Shown in pieces: positions 22,294 through 32,340 of a stretch of DNA of 64,000 nt. The notes beneath the pieces are model-generated. The model was not told where the DNA came from and ran no database searches. It saw only the letters and a program-made list of their open reading frames with translations. The stretch's first letter is position 1. Each line of letters opens with the position of its first letter. Source of the stretch: Porphyra umbilicalis (lineage: Eukaryota > Rhodophyta > Bangiophyceae > Bangiales > Bangiaceae); contig KV919034.1 in the NCBI GenBank assembly GCA_002049455.2, forward strand, positions 1 to 64,000, given 5' to 3'. Both the position numbers and the translations under genes were made by a program.

Positions 22294-22876
22294 GGGGGGG
22301 ACCGCCGGGGGGACCGGTGTCCTGTAAGCGGTCCCCCCAGGGATGATAAGTTGGAATAAGCCGATGTATTCTTGGGGGGGACCGCTGGGGGGACCGCTCG
22401 GCATGCGGGAGGACCGCGCACGTCCACGCCGCACCTTCCACATCTACATGGCGCACTCGAGAGCTTTAAGAACCAAAGCGGGAGCCCACGTGCAGCGCTC
22501 CCAGGTGAATTTCCAGATTTAGAGATTGACGTTTTAACCGCTGCCATCTGCGGGCCGCCGTGGAGTGTTTCCCGGGGCAAATCCTAGTGGCAGCCACGCT
22601 CCGCTCTGCGCGAAAAACGCAGTGTCATCTCGGCACCCTCGGGGCCCGGCTCCGGCGCTGCGCGCCTCCGCTGCGGGCCCCGAGGGTGCCTCGCTGACAC
22701 TGCGTTTTTCGCCGCAGTGCTCGCTGCCAAATTTATATAGAAAGATGGATACGTGCATTCCGGGACATGCGATTGGTTTGATAGCGATGAGAATCGACCA
22801 ATCAAATTGTGGCAATCTGCTGTCAGAAACCAATTCAAGTCGATTTGAAGTCCCTGGTCCCCCCGGCGGTCCCCCT
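22294..22876. mobile_element. Non-autonomous element with GGGGGACCGCC terminal inverted repeats
   Basis: Inverted ends: GGGGGGACCGCCGGGGGGAC at 22295-22314 and the complementary GGTCCCCCCGGCGGTCCCCC at 22856-22875. The unit GGGGGGACCGCTGGGGGGAC recurs inside near 22375-22395. The interior is AT-rich (about 22700-22840), codes for nothing recognisable, and carries the foldback at 22610-22712. No target duplication was identified. Confidence 0.6.
22610..22712. repeat. Large foldback hairpin
   Basis: Arms of about 40 bp beginning GCGAAAAACGCAGTGTCA and ending with its complement TGACACTGCGTTTTTCGC are joined through CACCCTCGGGGCCCG / CGGGCCCCGAGGGTG. Only a few mismatches occur in the stem, around a GC-rich loop of about 20 bases. 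Confidence 0.85.
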
Positions 22877-23284
22877 ACCCCGAATGAGAGTAGGAAACTG
22901 TAGGTGGCCCCGTGCCGTTTTGGGTGTCGTGGAGGCCACTTTTTGTTTGGGGAAGCCGCGGGGGAGCCACCGGACGGCGGTCTGCCGCGGCAGCCCGCAC
23001 CGCTCCGTCTGCTGCTTTCGGCAGGCCGTTGGCGAGCGCCCGGTGTGCGGGCGGGACCGCCATGATGAAACGACGGGACAGGGTACAGGACGGGGTGTGT
23101 CGAGGACCGAGGGACCCCCTCAAGTGCGCTCCACAGCGCGGTTGCGGGAGCCACGTTGTGCGTCTGGCAAGAGTCGCAGAGCTGCACCATCTTGTGGCTC
23201 CCACTGCCTGGATATCCCTCGCCTCCACACAGGGCGTCAACAGACTTTGATATTGATACTGTATGGTCCCAAAACCCCACACCC

Positions 23285-24406
23285 TGCACAGTGCGGCTTA
23301 AACCACGTGCCTGGAAGATCTGCATTCCCTTGTAAATGGCTTGCACAGAGGCGTGCAGGAAACCTGCAATCGTCGATTCTGACCCTTCCAGAGCGTGTGC
23401 GCTGTACAAGACCTTTGTAGAGCGATCCTCCTGGGCTATCAAGACGTCGCCCAGATCCCTTTTCTACACCTTTTGTACCGCAGAGGAGGTGTCTATGAGT
23501 GCGTAAAAAACGAGACCTGGCCTCTTCTTCATGCGCACGGGGCGTCCACGAACGTGTTTCTGGCATGCAAAATTCTTGTACCTCGCACCCTGAGTTCGTG
23601 CAAGCGTGCTTGCACAAGCAAGTACGGAAATTCTGGAAACGGATCCATCTTTGTGCAGACTTCTTGCACCTTGTGCATGATTCTTGCACCAGTGAGCGAC
23701 ACTTGTTTTCCCTCTGGAGCGGCTCCACCGGCAACATGCTCAACCTCATTACGCACTCCAAAGACTGACCTTCGGTTGCTTATCACTCCTGTACCCCTCC
23801 ACACCTCACCCCCCCCGCTCCCCAAGAACAACCAGACTTCCGAAAGAAGGGTGAAATCGACTAATGTCCCGGAGGCCGTGAGGACGTCAACATGGGGATG
23901 CGGAAGCTAGGAAACTATCCGAAGCCATCTCCCCGGCTACCAGGAGCACATCAGAGGTACCCTGCTCCAGTAGCTCCAGTGGGAAGCGGTCATTTGGCTT
24001 CTGTTGCTATGTCTTCAGTGTCCTGTGCTGCGACTGAGCTCATGACGGGTGGGGAACGACAAGAGGCTGTGGCATTGTCGGTATGGGCAGACGTGGCCCC
24101 TATAACCCTGATCTTTGCCACACGGCGCCCAGACTCCGGCCCAGCTTCCCGCTTGTAGAACTGGAATGACGGTTGTGCAGCGAGATGCAGAAATTCTGCA
24201 CCGCAACGTGCACGATTCTTGCACGACTGCTGCCAGGTTTGGTACATAATTCTTGCACAGACACTGACTCTGTGCAACTCCCATACAAGAATCGTGCACG
24301 AAGAGCTGCCGTTTGTGCAAGAAATGGAGGCCTGTAAAATCTTGTATACAACTGTATACAAGGAAATTCGGGCTCTCCCAGGAACGTGGTCTAAGCCCCA
24401 CTGTGC
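23285..24406. mobile_element. Non-autonomous TIR element with TTCTTGCAC subterminal repeats
   Basis: The left end GCACAGTGCGGCTTAAACCA (23287 on) and the right end, read as its complement GCACAGTGGGGCTTAGACCA (24406 back), match 26 of 30 positions. Subterminal copies of ATTCTTGCAC or its complement occur near 23665-23695, 24208, 24252, 24293 and 24323. The interior has no convincing gene. The length of about 1.1 kb and the repeat layout suggest a deletion derivative of a DNA transposon. Confidence 0.6.
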
Positions 24407-25119
24407 TGTGGACCCCAATCGCACACGGTGAGACGGCGCGACATCCCAACGCACAGGACGCGCTGGTTTGGCGGTCCGACCCCGCGCACGGCGAGCACGC
24501 CCCAGTGACCCGCGTGCGGTGACGGGGACACGCGCGCGGGGGCGCGGTGCCGCAGCGGCCGGGCGGCCCGTGCTCGAGACGGGCGGGGGGGCCCGCGGCG
24601 ACGCGAGCGGGCGGCCGCCCCCGTGGCGCCGCCGGTCGCGGCGCCGCGGGAGACGGCGCCCCCCGCGGCGCCCGCGTGCGCCCCCGTTTGCCCCGCGGTC
24701 GGTGCCGCACGTGCCGGCGTGTGGGGTTTTCGCCATTGGCCGGAGAGAGTGGGTGGGTCGACGGGTACTCGGCTGGTGCACGCCGCCTTTTTTTTTATTC
24801 GTGTTGCCGCCGCGGCGGGGCCGCGCAGGAGGGGGCGCGCGCTCAATGGGCAAAGTGGTGGACCAAGGGCGTCGCCCGATGCACCTTTGCACGGCGATTG
24901 ACCTGCTGGCAACGCAGGTCGGCTGCCCCTGACGTGCATGTATGTACACAAGAAAACTAAAAAAAAATTGACCCGCGCCCCTTGTCTCTTCTACACGACT
25001 ATACAGCGCACACAGCGCACACCCACGTAGTACCAAAACTACGCGCGCGATACGGTGGCCCCTAGCTCAATTTACACCGGCCGCCCGTCGGCGCACCCCC
25101 ACAGATCGACCCCGCCGCT
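24407..25119. other. Intergenic, no gene seen
   Basis: GC-rich, changing to mixed composition at about 24940. An Ala/Arg-rich minus frame (24391-24951) has no domain. This should contain the 3' region of the coiled-coil gene that ends at 25120. Confidence 0.45.
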
Positions 25120-26901
25120 CTAGGACAACGCCGCCACTCGCTTCGCCACCGAGCGGCCTGACGAAGACATGGACGACGACGACGACGAGCGCATCGTCGT
25201 CGTCACCTTCTGCATGACGACCTTGTTGGCCTTTTGGGCCTTGGCCGCTTCGGCCTCGAGCTCCTTGACCAGCTGCACGGCCAGCTCGTACTCGGCCTGG
25301 AGGGCGTCGGTCTTGGCGGCAGCCGCCGAGCGGAGGCTCGTCTCCATGGTCGTCACGGCCACGGCCGAATGGGAGCTCTCCTTGAAGGACTCCATGTCCT
25401 CCCCAAGCGACGCAACCAGCGCCGCCGCCTTCTCCCGCTGCGCCTCGAGGGCTTGCACCTGCCCCTCGACGGCCGACTGCATGTCCGCGCGCACCGCCGT
25501 CACGACGCCACGCACGTCGCCGCCCGTGTCACCCTCCATGTCCGACGCGAGGCTCTGCGCGAGCGACGCCGCCTTGGCGCGCTCCGCTTCGAGCGTCAAC
25601 GTGTGGTCCGTCGACACGGACACGAGCTCCGTCTGGAGTTCCTCGAGGACACTCTGCATGCGCGCCTTGTCCGCGGCGAGCGCCCCAAGGGCCTCATCGC
25701 GCGCGTTCACGGCGTCGCTGTAGCGGCCCTTGGTCTCTTCAATCGACTTTGTGATCATAGACAGCTGCTCTTTGGTCTTGTCGAGTGACCCCGACACCTC
25801 CTGGTTGGCCGCCTCTTCCCTCTTGAGGCGGGTCGTCAGCTCCGACTTGGAAACCACGAGCGCTGTCTTTTGGGCGCGGAGCTCACTGGCAGTGCCCTCC
25901 AAGCCTTGCTTGGTGAGGCCCGCTTGGGTGACCTTGAATTGCAGGTCCTTGCGGATGGCGACGAGCTTGTCCAGCTCCGCGCTGTTGTCCGACAACCGCT
26001 CCTTGAGCGTCTTCCTGGCGGAGATGACATCCGCGACGCGGGTGCGGAGCTTCTCATTCTCCGCCATCGCCGCGTCGCGCTTGGTCTCGAGCGTCGTCGT
26101 GGACGTGGAGAGCGTGTTCCACTCTGCGATGTGCTCCTTTGCCGTGGTCTCGAGCGACGAGATGGTCGTCTCCCGCGATTTGATGGTCGTGGCGATCTGT
26201 CGCACTTCGGCTTCAAGCGTCTCGGTGCGCTCAACGAGAGTCTCAATGCGCTCCTCGTCGCCCTTGGTGATCGCTTCCAGGTCCGCCTCGACCGACGCCT
26301 TGGCCGACTCGAGTTCCACGACCTTCGCCGCGTTGGCCTTGTACTCCTTCTGCACGGCGGTCAACTGGTACTGGGTGCCGGCGACCGCCTGCTTGGTCGT
26401 CTCCAACTCGGACGCCATGGCGTCGGCACGCTGCAGCTCCACATACAAGTCACGGTTTTCAATGTGTAGCTTCTCGTTGACGGTCGTCACTTGCGTCAGC
26501 TCCGTGGACAGGTGGGCGAGCTTGAGCTTGAGGGCCTCGGTGAGGCGAAGGATGGCCGACTTCTCCCGCTCGGCAATCGCCTCGAGCGCGTCCAGGTCCG
26601 TGTCCATCCCCTCCGTGCCCGTCGTGGTCATCTTGACGGTCGTCGTCGTCGTCTTGGAGCCGCTCATAGAGGAGGATTGCTTGTGGGCAGACATGGTCTG
26701 CTTCGAGCTGCTCGATGAGGCCTGCTTGGCGCTGCTGGACGACATCTGCTTGGTCGAGCCGGCCGAGACGGACTTGCTGCCGCTCATGGAGGCGGACATG
26801 GCGCCGGCAATGCCGGCGCCGCCGCTGCTTGCGACGCCCCCAGAGCTGGAGCTCGACATCTTCATGCCACTCTTGATGTGCTGGGCGTTGTTGTTCGGCA
26901 T
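25120..26901 (-). CDS. Intermediate-filament-like coiled-coil protein, paralogue 1
   Basis: 593 residues in a three-part layout. A Ser/Gly/Thr-rich head (residues 1-105, with SSSSSGGVASSGGAGIAGAM and repeated SKQMSSSSAKQ units) is followed by a long, almost uninterrupted heptad-rich rod (about 110-560; e.g. LRLTEALKLKLAHLSTELTQ) and a Ser-rich tail ending SSSSSSMSSSGRSVAKRVAA. There are no Pro residues in the rod. The rod aligns with the protein encoded at 32341-34566 (shared LK-K-AHL--E, ELE-T and, near the end, ALQAEYELAVQLVKELEAEA). The layout is that of lamins/keratins or other filament-forming proteins, but I see no lamin-tail or SF-assemblin signature, so function is inferred from architecture only. 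Confidence 0.88.
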   Translation of the reverse strand: MPNNNAQHIKSGMKMSSSSSGGVASSGGAGIAGAMSASMSGSKSVSAGSTKQMSSSSAKQASSSSSKQTMSAHKQSSSMSGSKTTTTTVKMTTTGTEGMDTDLDALEAIAEREKSAILRLTEALKLKLAHLSTELTQVTTVNEKLHIENRDLYVELQRADAMASELETTKQAVAGTQYQLTAVQKEYKANAAKVVELESAKASVEADLEAITKGDEERIETLVERTETLEAEVRQIATTIKSRETTISSLETTAKEHIAEWNTLSTSTTTLETKRDAAMAENEKLRTRVADVISARKTLKERLSDNSAELDKLVAIRKDLQFKVTQAGLTKQGLEGTASELRAQKTALVVSKSELTTRLKREEAANQEVSGSLDKTKEQLSMITKSIEETKGRYSDAVNARDEALGALAADKARMQSVLEELQTELVSVSTDHTLTLEAERAKAASLAQSLASDMEGDTGGDVRGVVTAVRADMQSAVEGQVQALEAQREKAAALVASLGEDMESFKESSHSAVAVTTMETSLRSAAAAKTDALQAEYELAVQLVKELEAEAAKAQKANKVVMQKVTTTMRSSSSSSMSSSGRSVAKRVAALS

Positions 26902-28299
26902 CGTGACGGGGGTGTGTTAGTCGTCGGCGAGGTCAGAAGAGGGTTTGGGAGAGCGGAAGGAGCGCGTCGGTGCGGTGGGATGGTGGGATGTCGAAGATCT
27001 GCGCGTGTGTGAGGACCGCGCGTAGTCGATCTTCGTGCACTGCACCTCGCCGCCCTATGTAGCGGTCGCCACTCCACCCGTGCCTGCAATAACTCAGTAC
27101 CCGGGCCACGCGAGCACGCACCCCCCCCCCCCCTGTCTGGAAGCCAGCCATGGACCCAGGCCATGCGGACGAAACCCGTCGTCGCGGCGTGCGTGACCGG
27201 GCCTCTCCCCCCTGCCTGCGCCCGTGTCTGCGCGTGCGCCATGAGCACGCCCCGCGGCCACTGCGCCCGCACCATCCCCTCATCGGTCACGAGAACACTC
27301 TCTGATCCCCCTCCCCCACCCCCCCAAAGACTAGAAGGGTACCTACTCTAGGATCGTTCTTCCAGAGCCTCCCCTGTGGCGCCTTGTCTCTAAGGATCCA
27401 CCGAGGACGTCTGCGCCGACTGAAATATAGGGGTCGGCGGTCGGCGGGTGGGAACCCGAGCCGGGCTGCTGATTGGGACGCGTAGCGCACCTCTGCACGG
27501 CGCCCAGGCCGTCCATCCTGCCGCTCGAAGGAGGCGGAGGAGGGGGAGGAGTTCGCAGTGGCCGCGGTGCAGGCGATGCACTCGTGGCCGGATCACTGCC
27601 GGTGTCCGTGTTCCAGCCAACGGCGCCGCTCACAAAGAGGGGTCCACTCCAAAAAAACTCGGCGGGACGCCGCCACACCCGGCCACAGAATACGAGTGTG
27701 ATCGTCGCGACCCCCCAGGCAGCTGCACTGTCCACATCGCCAACACAATTCTGCACGATGAGGAGGTGCAAAAAAAGCGACATTATCCGATGCCCTGCAG
27801 CTGCTCAACGATTGAGCGACCTGTCAAAAGTTAACTGCCGCCCGTTGCCGGCTTGTCGCGAGAGATGGAAGCGGCTGCCCATCACGAGGACTTTGACTCC
27901 GGTTGGCAGCAGGCTGCGGCTGCCGGTGCGTGCAAGGTGCGATTTGTCCTCTGTGTGGCGCAGTGAATCTGAAGAACGCCCGGACCGCCGCGCCAGAGCA
28001 TGGTCTGGTTTGCACGAAGGCCACGCCGAGCGTCGGCTTCCAGCGTGGCCCTGAGGCACTCGGCAGTATCGGCAGGGCTGGCTTTGGGCAAAATTTTGTC
28101 CATTTCCAGATGATGCGCTTTCGTCATCCATGTCCTCATCATGAAGTACAGTGCGTTCTCGTTAGAAGAGAATCGTTTACAAAAGAATGTGGGTCGCGAG
28201 TCTTCCATTCCAGTCCGTGTGGGCCACTTATTCTTCATATTGAGCCGAATCAGCTGTCTCTTAAAACGAGAACGCCCTGGTGAATATTATCTCCGCAAG
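26902..28299. other. Intergenic region upstream of the coiled-coil gene
   Basis: It contains the promoter and 5' leader of the minus-strand coiled-coil gene and a run of 13 C at about 27121. Frames here are short and unlike proteins. The last bases (28292-28299) are one copy of the 8-bp duplication flanking the hAT-like element. Confidence 0.45.
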
Positions 28300-29062
28300 T
28301 AGGCTTGTTGAGTGCGCCCCGATTTTCGGGGCGCTGGTGCATAATGCGCCCCTGAGCGCCCTTTGAGCGCTCAGTGCGCCCTGAGCGCCCCTTGAGCGCC
28401 CGTTGTAGCACCCATAAATGATCAGGTAGCCCCCTCTTGTTCTTACGTCTTGACTGTGTTTCGTGGAAACTAGCGACCATCTGTGAATTTCTCTATGCAT
28501 GTGAAAGAAGGATTGTTGACGGTCATCCGCAAGCCCCAATGTGTCTGCGTGCCGCCCACAGCGGCAGCTCCCAAGGACAAACAAGAGAACAGCTGAAAAT
28601 GTTTCAGGTGGTGATGTAAACAACCAGACCGTCGGCCATGAGGACAAGAAACACACGCACACCATACACAGTCACGCTCACCTATTCACGTCTGCAGCCT
28701 TGGCCAAGTAGATATCCTTGTCAAAGATGTCTTGCAGTCGTGGGAGGTGGTTGAGAAGGATGCTGCTGCTCTGGCGCCAAGACGAAGGCCATCGCTGCTG
28801 CCATGGCCACCTCCTGACGGGCCCTTCCCGCCTTACCGCTGGGGCACCTGCAGCCAGGGCTGCGCGCCCGTAGAGGCTGCAGACAGAGTCGTCGGGCACT
28901 CGGTCGACCACGTAGTTAAAATGTTACGACAATCATTATTCAGAGCGCCCATCAAAGCGCCCTGGAAACCGTGGGCGCTGGGCGCTCGAGCGCCCTCTGA
29001 GCGCCCATTGAGCGCCTAAAATGCGCCCAAAAAGAGCGCCCTGGGCGCACTCAACAACCCTA
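28300..29062 (-). mobile_element. hAT-like DNA transposon with 8-bp target duplication
   Basis: The ends are inverted copies, TAGGCTTGTTGAGTGCGCCC at the left and (complement) TAGGGTTGTTGAGTGCGCCC at the right. They are flanked by the direct 8-bp repeat TCCGCAAG at 28292-28299 and 29063-29070. TAGGG-type ends with an 8-bp duplication are the hallmark of the hAT superfamily. Dense GCGCCC/GGGCGC subterminal repeats fill about 100 bp at each end. The middle holds two minus-strand coding-like pieces (28911-28681 and about 28600-28420) separated by a GTGAGC...CAG intron-like gap. They share sequence with the copy at 46967, so they may be remnants of an element gene. No intact transposase is present. 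Confidence 0.8.
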
Positions 29063-32000
29063 TCCGCAAGTGCCATCGCCAACAAACACCGGAGGACATT
29101 GGCACTGTGATGCTGAGGCACACCGGGAAAACTCAGTCGCTGACGGACAGGAATGGAGATGCGCGTCCATTTTTCCCCCGTGTGCGAACCATCCTGCGGA
29201 CAGGGTGCAGCCTCCTATGGTCTGCATATGGCTTCTGATGGCCTGGGTGTGGCCTCCGGTGTGACATCATGCCCCCTTACCAAGATCCTCATGAAATAGA
29301 TTCGAACCCTGATACTTCTGCAGTTCATTTTTGACAGGTCGTGCTTGACTCTTTAATGAACAGTAGTCTGTCAGCCGAAAATCCCACTGTTTCCTACTTT
29401 CACGAAGCATCCACGAAGCGTGCGACCGTCGGACTCCGACAGCACTCGCCGTTTTCTCCGCCCCAATGCTGCGGCGCCACCCACAGTGTGCCACCACTAT
29501 GAATCTAAAAACTCGCATGCAAGCGCTGCGGCCGTTGCGTGGACAACTCGGCCCCCCGTGATCCAGTTGCTTGGGCGCGGACAACGTCTCTCAGAAGCGT
29601 CAGAAAAGTGTGCACTTGAACGGGGGTCTGAACGGGAGTCTCCTTGTCGGTTGCCCTGAACGAGCGATTTTCCGTCCTGGGTTTTGTGCAGTATGTAAGA
29701 AATCCCTGGACGACAGCGACTCCCGTTCGAGTCTGGGTTGCCTGGTCCTGCTTTTCTTTCTTGCAGCACCGGGATCATCTCGAGGTCGAACACCAGCTCA
29801 GTGCCAGTATCGGCCAATCAGAGGATAAATTCTCCAGGATCACGCATAATAGATGATCGTTGCGCACGCTGCACGGGTCTTGCTCTCCTGGCCCTCTTCT
29901 CCGCGCACCGCAGGCACGGCTCCAGCTGCATCCGTCTCTCCGCTCCTTTATTCTGCGTGCCCGTGAAGGCGACTCCCTGCGCAACCACGTGCACACTCTG
30001 CCCGCCCACCAGCACGAGCAGCATTGGGCTGTTTTGTCAATGGCGGGTCTGGACCACCGTCGCAGCGGCGCCTACGTCGGGACGCGGCAGCTGGTTGCCC
30101 CCACCCCAGCGCCCACCTCTAGACGCGGCAGCTGGCTGCCCACCCCCCCGGCAACGTCAAGGGCCCTTTTCGATTACCGACTGCATGCCGAATACTGTGC
30201 GCGCCTGTGACAGACGGTACTGTTTGCAAAGGTGGGGCAGGTGACAGGCTGGGGGGCAGAGTGAACGCCCAGAAGAAAATCACAGACGGATTGACACCGT
30301 CGTGGCGGGGGGAGCACAAAAGGGTGGACGGGGAGGGTGCCTATCCATCATGCAAGAAGAAAAAGGCTATATGTTGACACGCACGCCGACATAGACATGA
30401 AGAAACCACCCCAAGACACACCTCCCTTCCACCTCTTGTCCCCCCCCCCCCCCCCCCAGCACGGCCTCAAAGCGCCGGTAACAGCGCTCGACTGGTCCGA
30501 GGACAAAAGACGTTTGTGAATAAGCATGACGCCCGTCGCTCCGTGGCCGTCGACTCCACAGTTGCAGTCCCGCCCCCCCGCCCCCCCCGGCCCCCCACCC
30601 CCGCCGCCCCCCCACTGCAGCAGCCGCTGACCGCCGCTGTGTGACCCTCCTGACTGGCACGTCGTGCCTTGTCGTGGTGGTTCGTGCGCACCGTCCACCC
30701 CCACCTGCCCCTATGTTTTGCCTTCAACTCTCTCGCCCCTCCCGCCCCCCCCCCCCGATATTGGACTTTTTGCCCGCCGCTTTGCCCCCAGACATGCAGA
30801 TGCCAACGACGACTGGCAACTGTCATTATCCGAGCACAGTATGTCTACTTCCTGTGGAGTCTGAGTGTGAGGGCCGTGGCACCCACAACCCAGCGCGTAG
30901 CGCTGGGCATCGTTTCTCATTGTCGTTTGTGTCCTTTTTGTTTCGCGGCCTCCACAAGGACGCAGTCTGTCATCTCAAGCCGCCATCCGTTAAGCAGCGC
31001 ATGAGCAGGCGGTGTCGCCGTCGTGGGCGGCGTAGCGCCGCGTATAGCCAACAGAAACAAAACGCGGCAGCAGCAACCGCGACCGGTGCCCGGCGCCCGG
31101 CTGCTTCCCGGCGCAGGCAGATCATAAAGTCCCTGGCTTAATCGTGCCCTACCAGCGTCTCGTGATCTGCCTTGCGTTTCCACTCGCGACGGGCACCGTG
31201 CACCTGGACGGGATTGTAACAAGAAATTGCTTGTTCAGGCCTCGTGCCGTGACGAAACCCTGAACGGGATTTCCTCCCGTCCAGCCTGCAGGTTACTCTG
31301 ACGGTGTCCACACGGTGCACTATTCAAGGATGTCGCTGCTCGTGCCGCGCGGCCTCACAACATCATGTTGATGATCGACTCCCACCCCTCGCCTTCTCCC
31401 TGCGCATAGACGCCCCTCCCAGCAGATAGCCTCCCCTTCTGCCCCCTCTCCCCCACCTGTCCACGTTCCCATACAGATTTTTCTGGGGTCGCCTGTTTTT
31501 GAGGGCGCACCTTGAGCAGCCGCGCAAGGCTCTGGTGTTGCTGGAAATTTGCATTCGCCCATAGCCGCGCGTGCCCCACACGCACCACTTGGGCGGGTTC
31601 CAATGGGGCACCCAGATCACGCGCAGTTCCGACATATCGACCGCCGCGACTCGCGTGGGGGTGACGGTGCCTCACCGAGGACGGGATGGGCGGCTGTTGG
31701 GTGGAACCTTTTGCAAGTTGATCTCGTGGGACGCTATAGGGACGATGTCTGGCAGCACCGATGTCTGGCAGCACCGTTGTGCAGCTCAGCCCGACAGGGT
31801 GATCCCATTGGGCCAAGTCCCATTCGACCACGTGAGCCCGCCCTTTCCTCGAGAGAGTGGCGGGGTCCGCTCCTCGGCGCTCGCGCTTGGCGAGGACGGC
31901 CTTTAGCTAGGTCGGGGTGGGGGATGGGGCGATGGGGCAGCGGCCAGAGACTGGGGGCGGAGCCGCGGAGCGGGTGTGCCGCCCGCGACTGTCAAGCGGG

Positions 32001-32340
32001 TGGCTGCCGTAGCCCCCGTGTGCGCCCGACGGCTCTGGAGGTGGGGGGGCCGTCTGCTTCCCCCACAGGCGGCAAGCACCCTGCCGCCATCGGCCATGCA
32101 AATCACGGCGGGGGGTCGGGTGCGCCGGTCGGGGCAGAGTACAAGACGGACGGCCATCGCGTAGTGCCCCTCTTGTACCGACGCACGTTACCATCACCAT
32201 CACTACCGGACACAACACGCGCAGGTACACCAACTCTCCGCCCCCCCCCCGCTCCCATTCGTGTACAAGAGCCTCCGCCGGCGTTCTCTCCCGCACTCCC
32301 GCACCTGTCAGCCCCTCACCTCCAGTCCACCGGCTTGTCG
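29063..32340. other. Intergenic region, no gene supported
   Basis: It starts with the right target duplication of the hAT-like element. Frames are short. Noticed structures are a GC-stem palindrome CCCAGCGCGTAGCGCTGGG (30889-30907) and an inverted pair TGGACGGGA / TCCCGTCCA (about 31206 and 31275) that could form a long hairpin. Several C tracts occur near 30440 and 30570-30620. The last part (about 31900-32340) leads into the second coiled-coil gene. Confidence 0.4.

Noticed and set aside
20423..22580. Long open frames on both strands through the 20-22.5 kb block
   Set aside because: They consist of Pro, Gly, Arg and Ala from homopolymers, overlap each other on both strands and lack any domain; the high GC alone removes stop codons.
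28310..28410. GCGCCC-rich short repeats considered as a CRISPR array
   Set aside because: Units are irregularly spaced, in both orientations, with no spacers, and belong to the subterminal part of a transposon in a eukaryotic sequence.
31549..32340. Upstream extension of the second coiled-coil protein
   Set aside because: The 264 extra codons are not protein-like, and ATG 32341 gives a start comparable with the paralogue.
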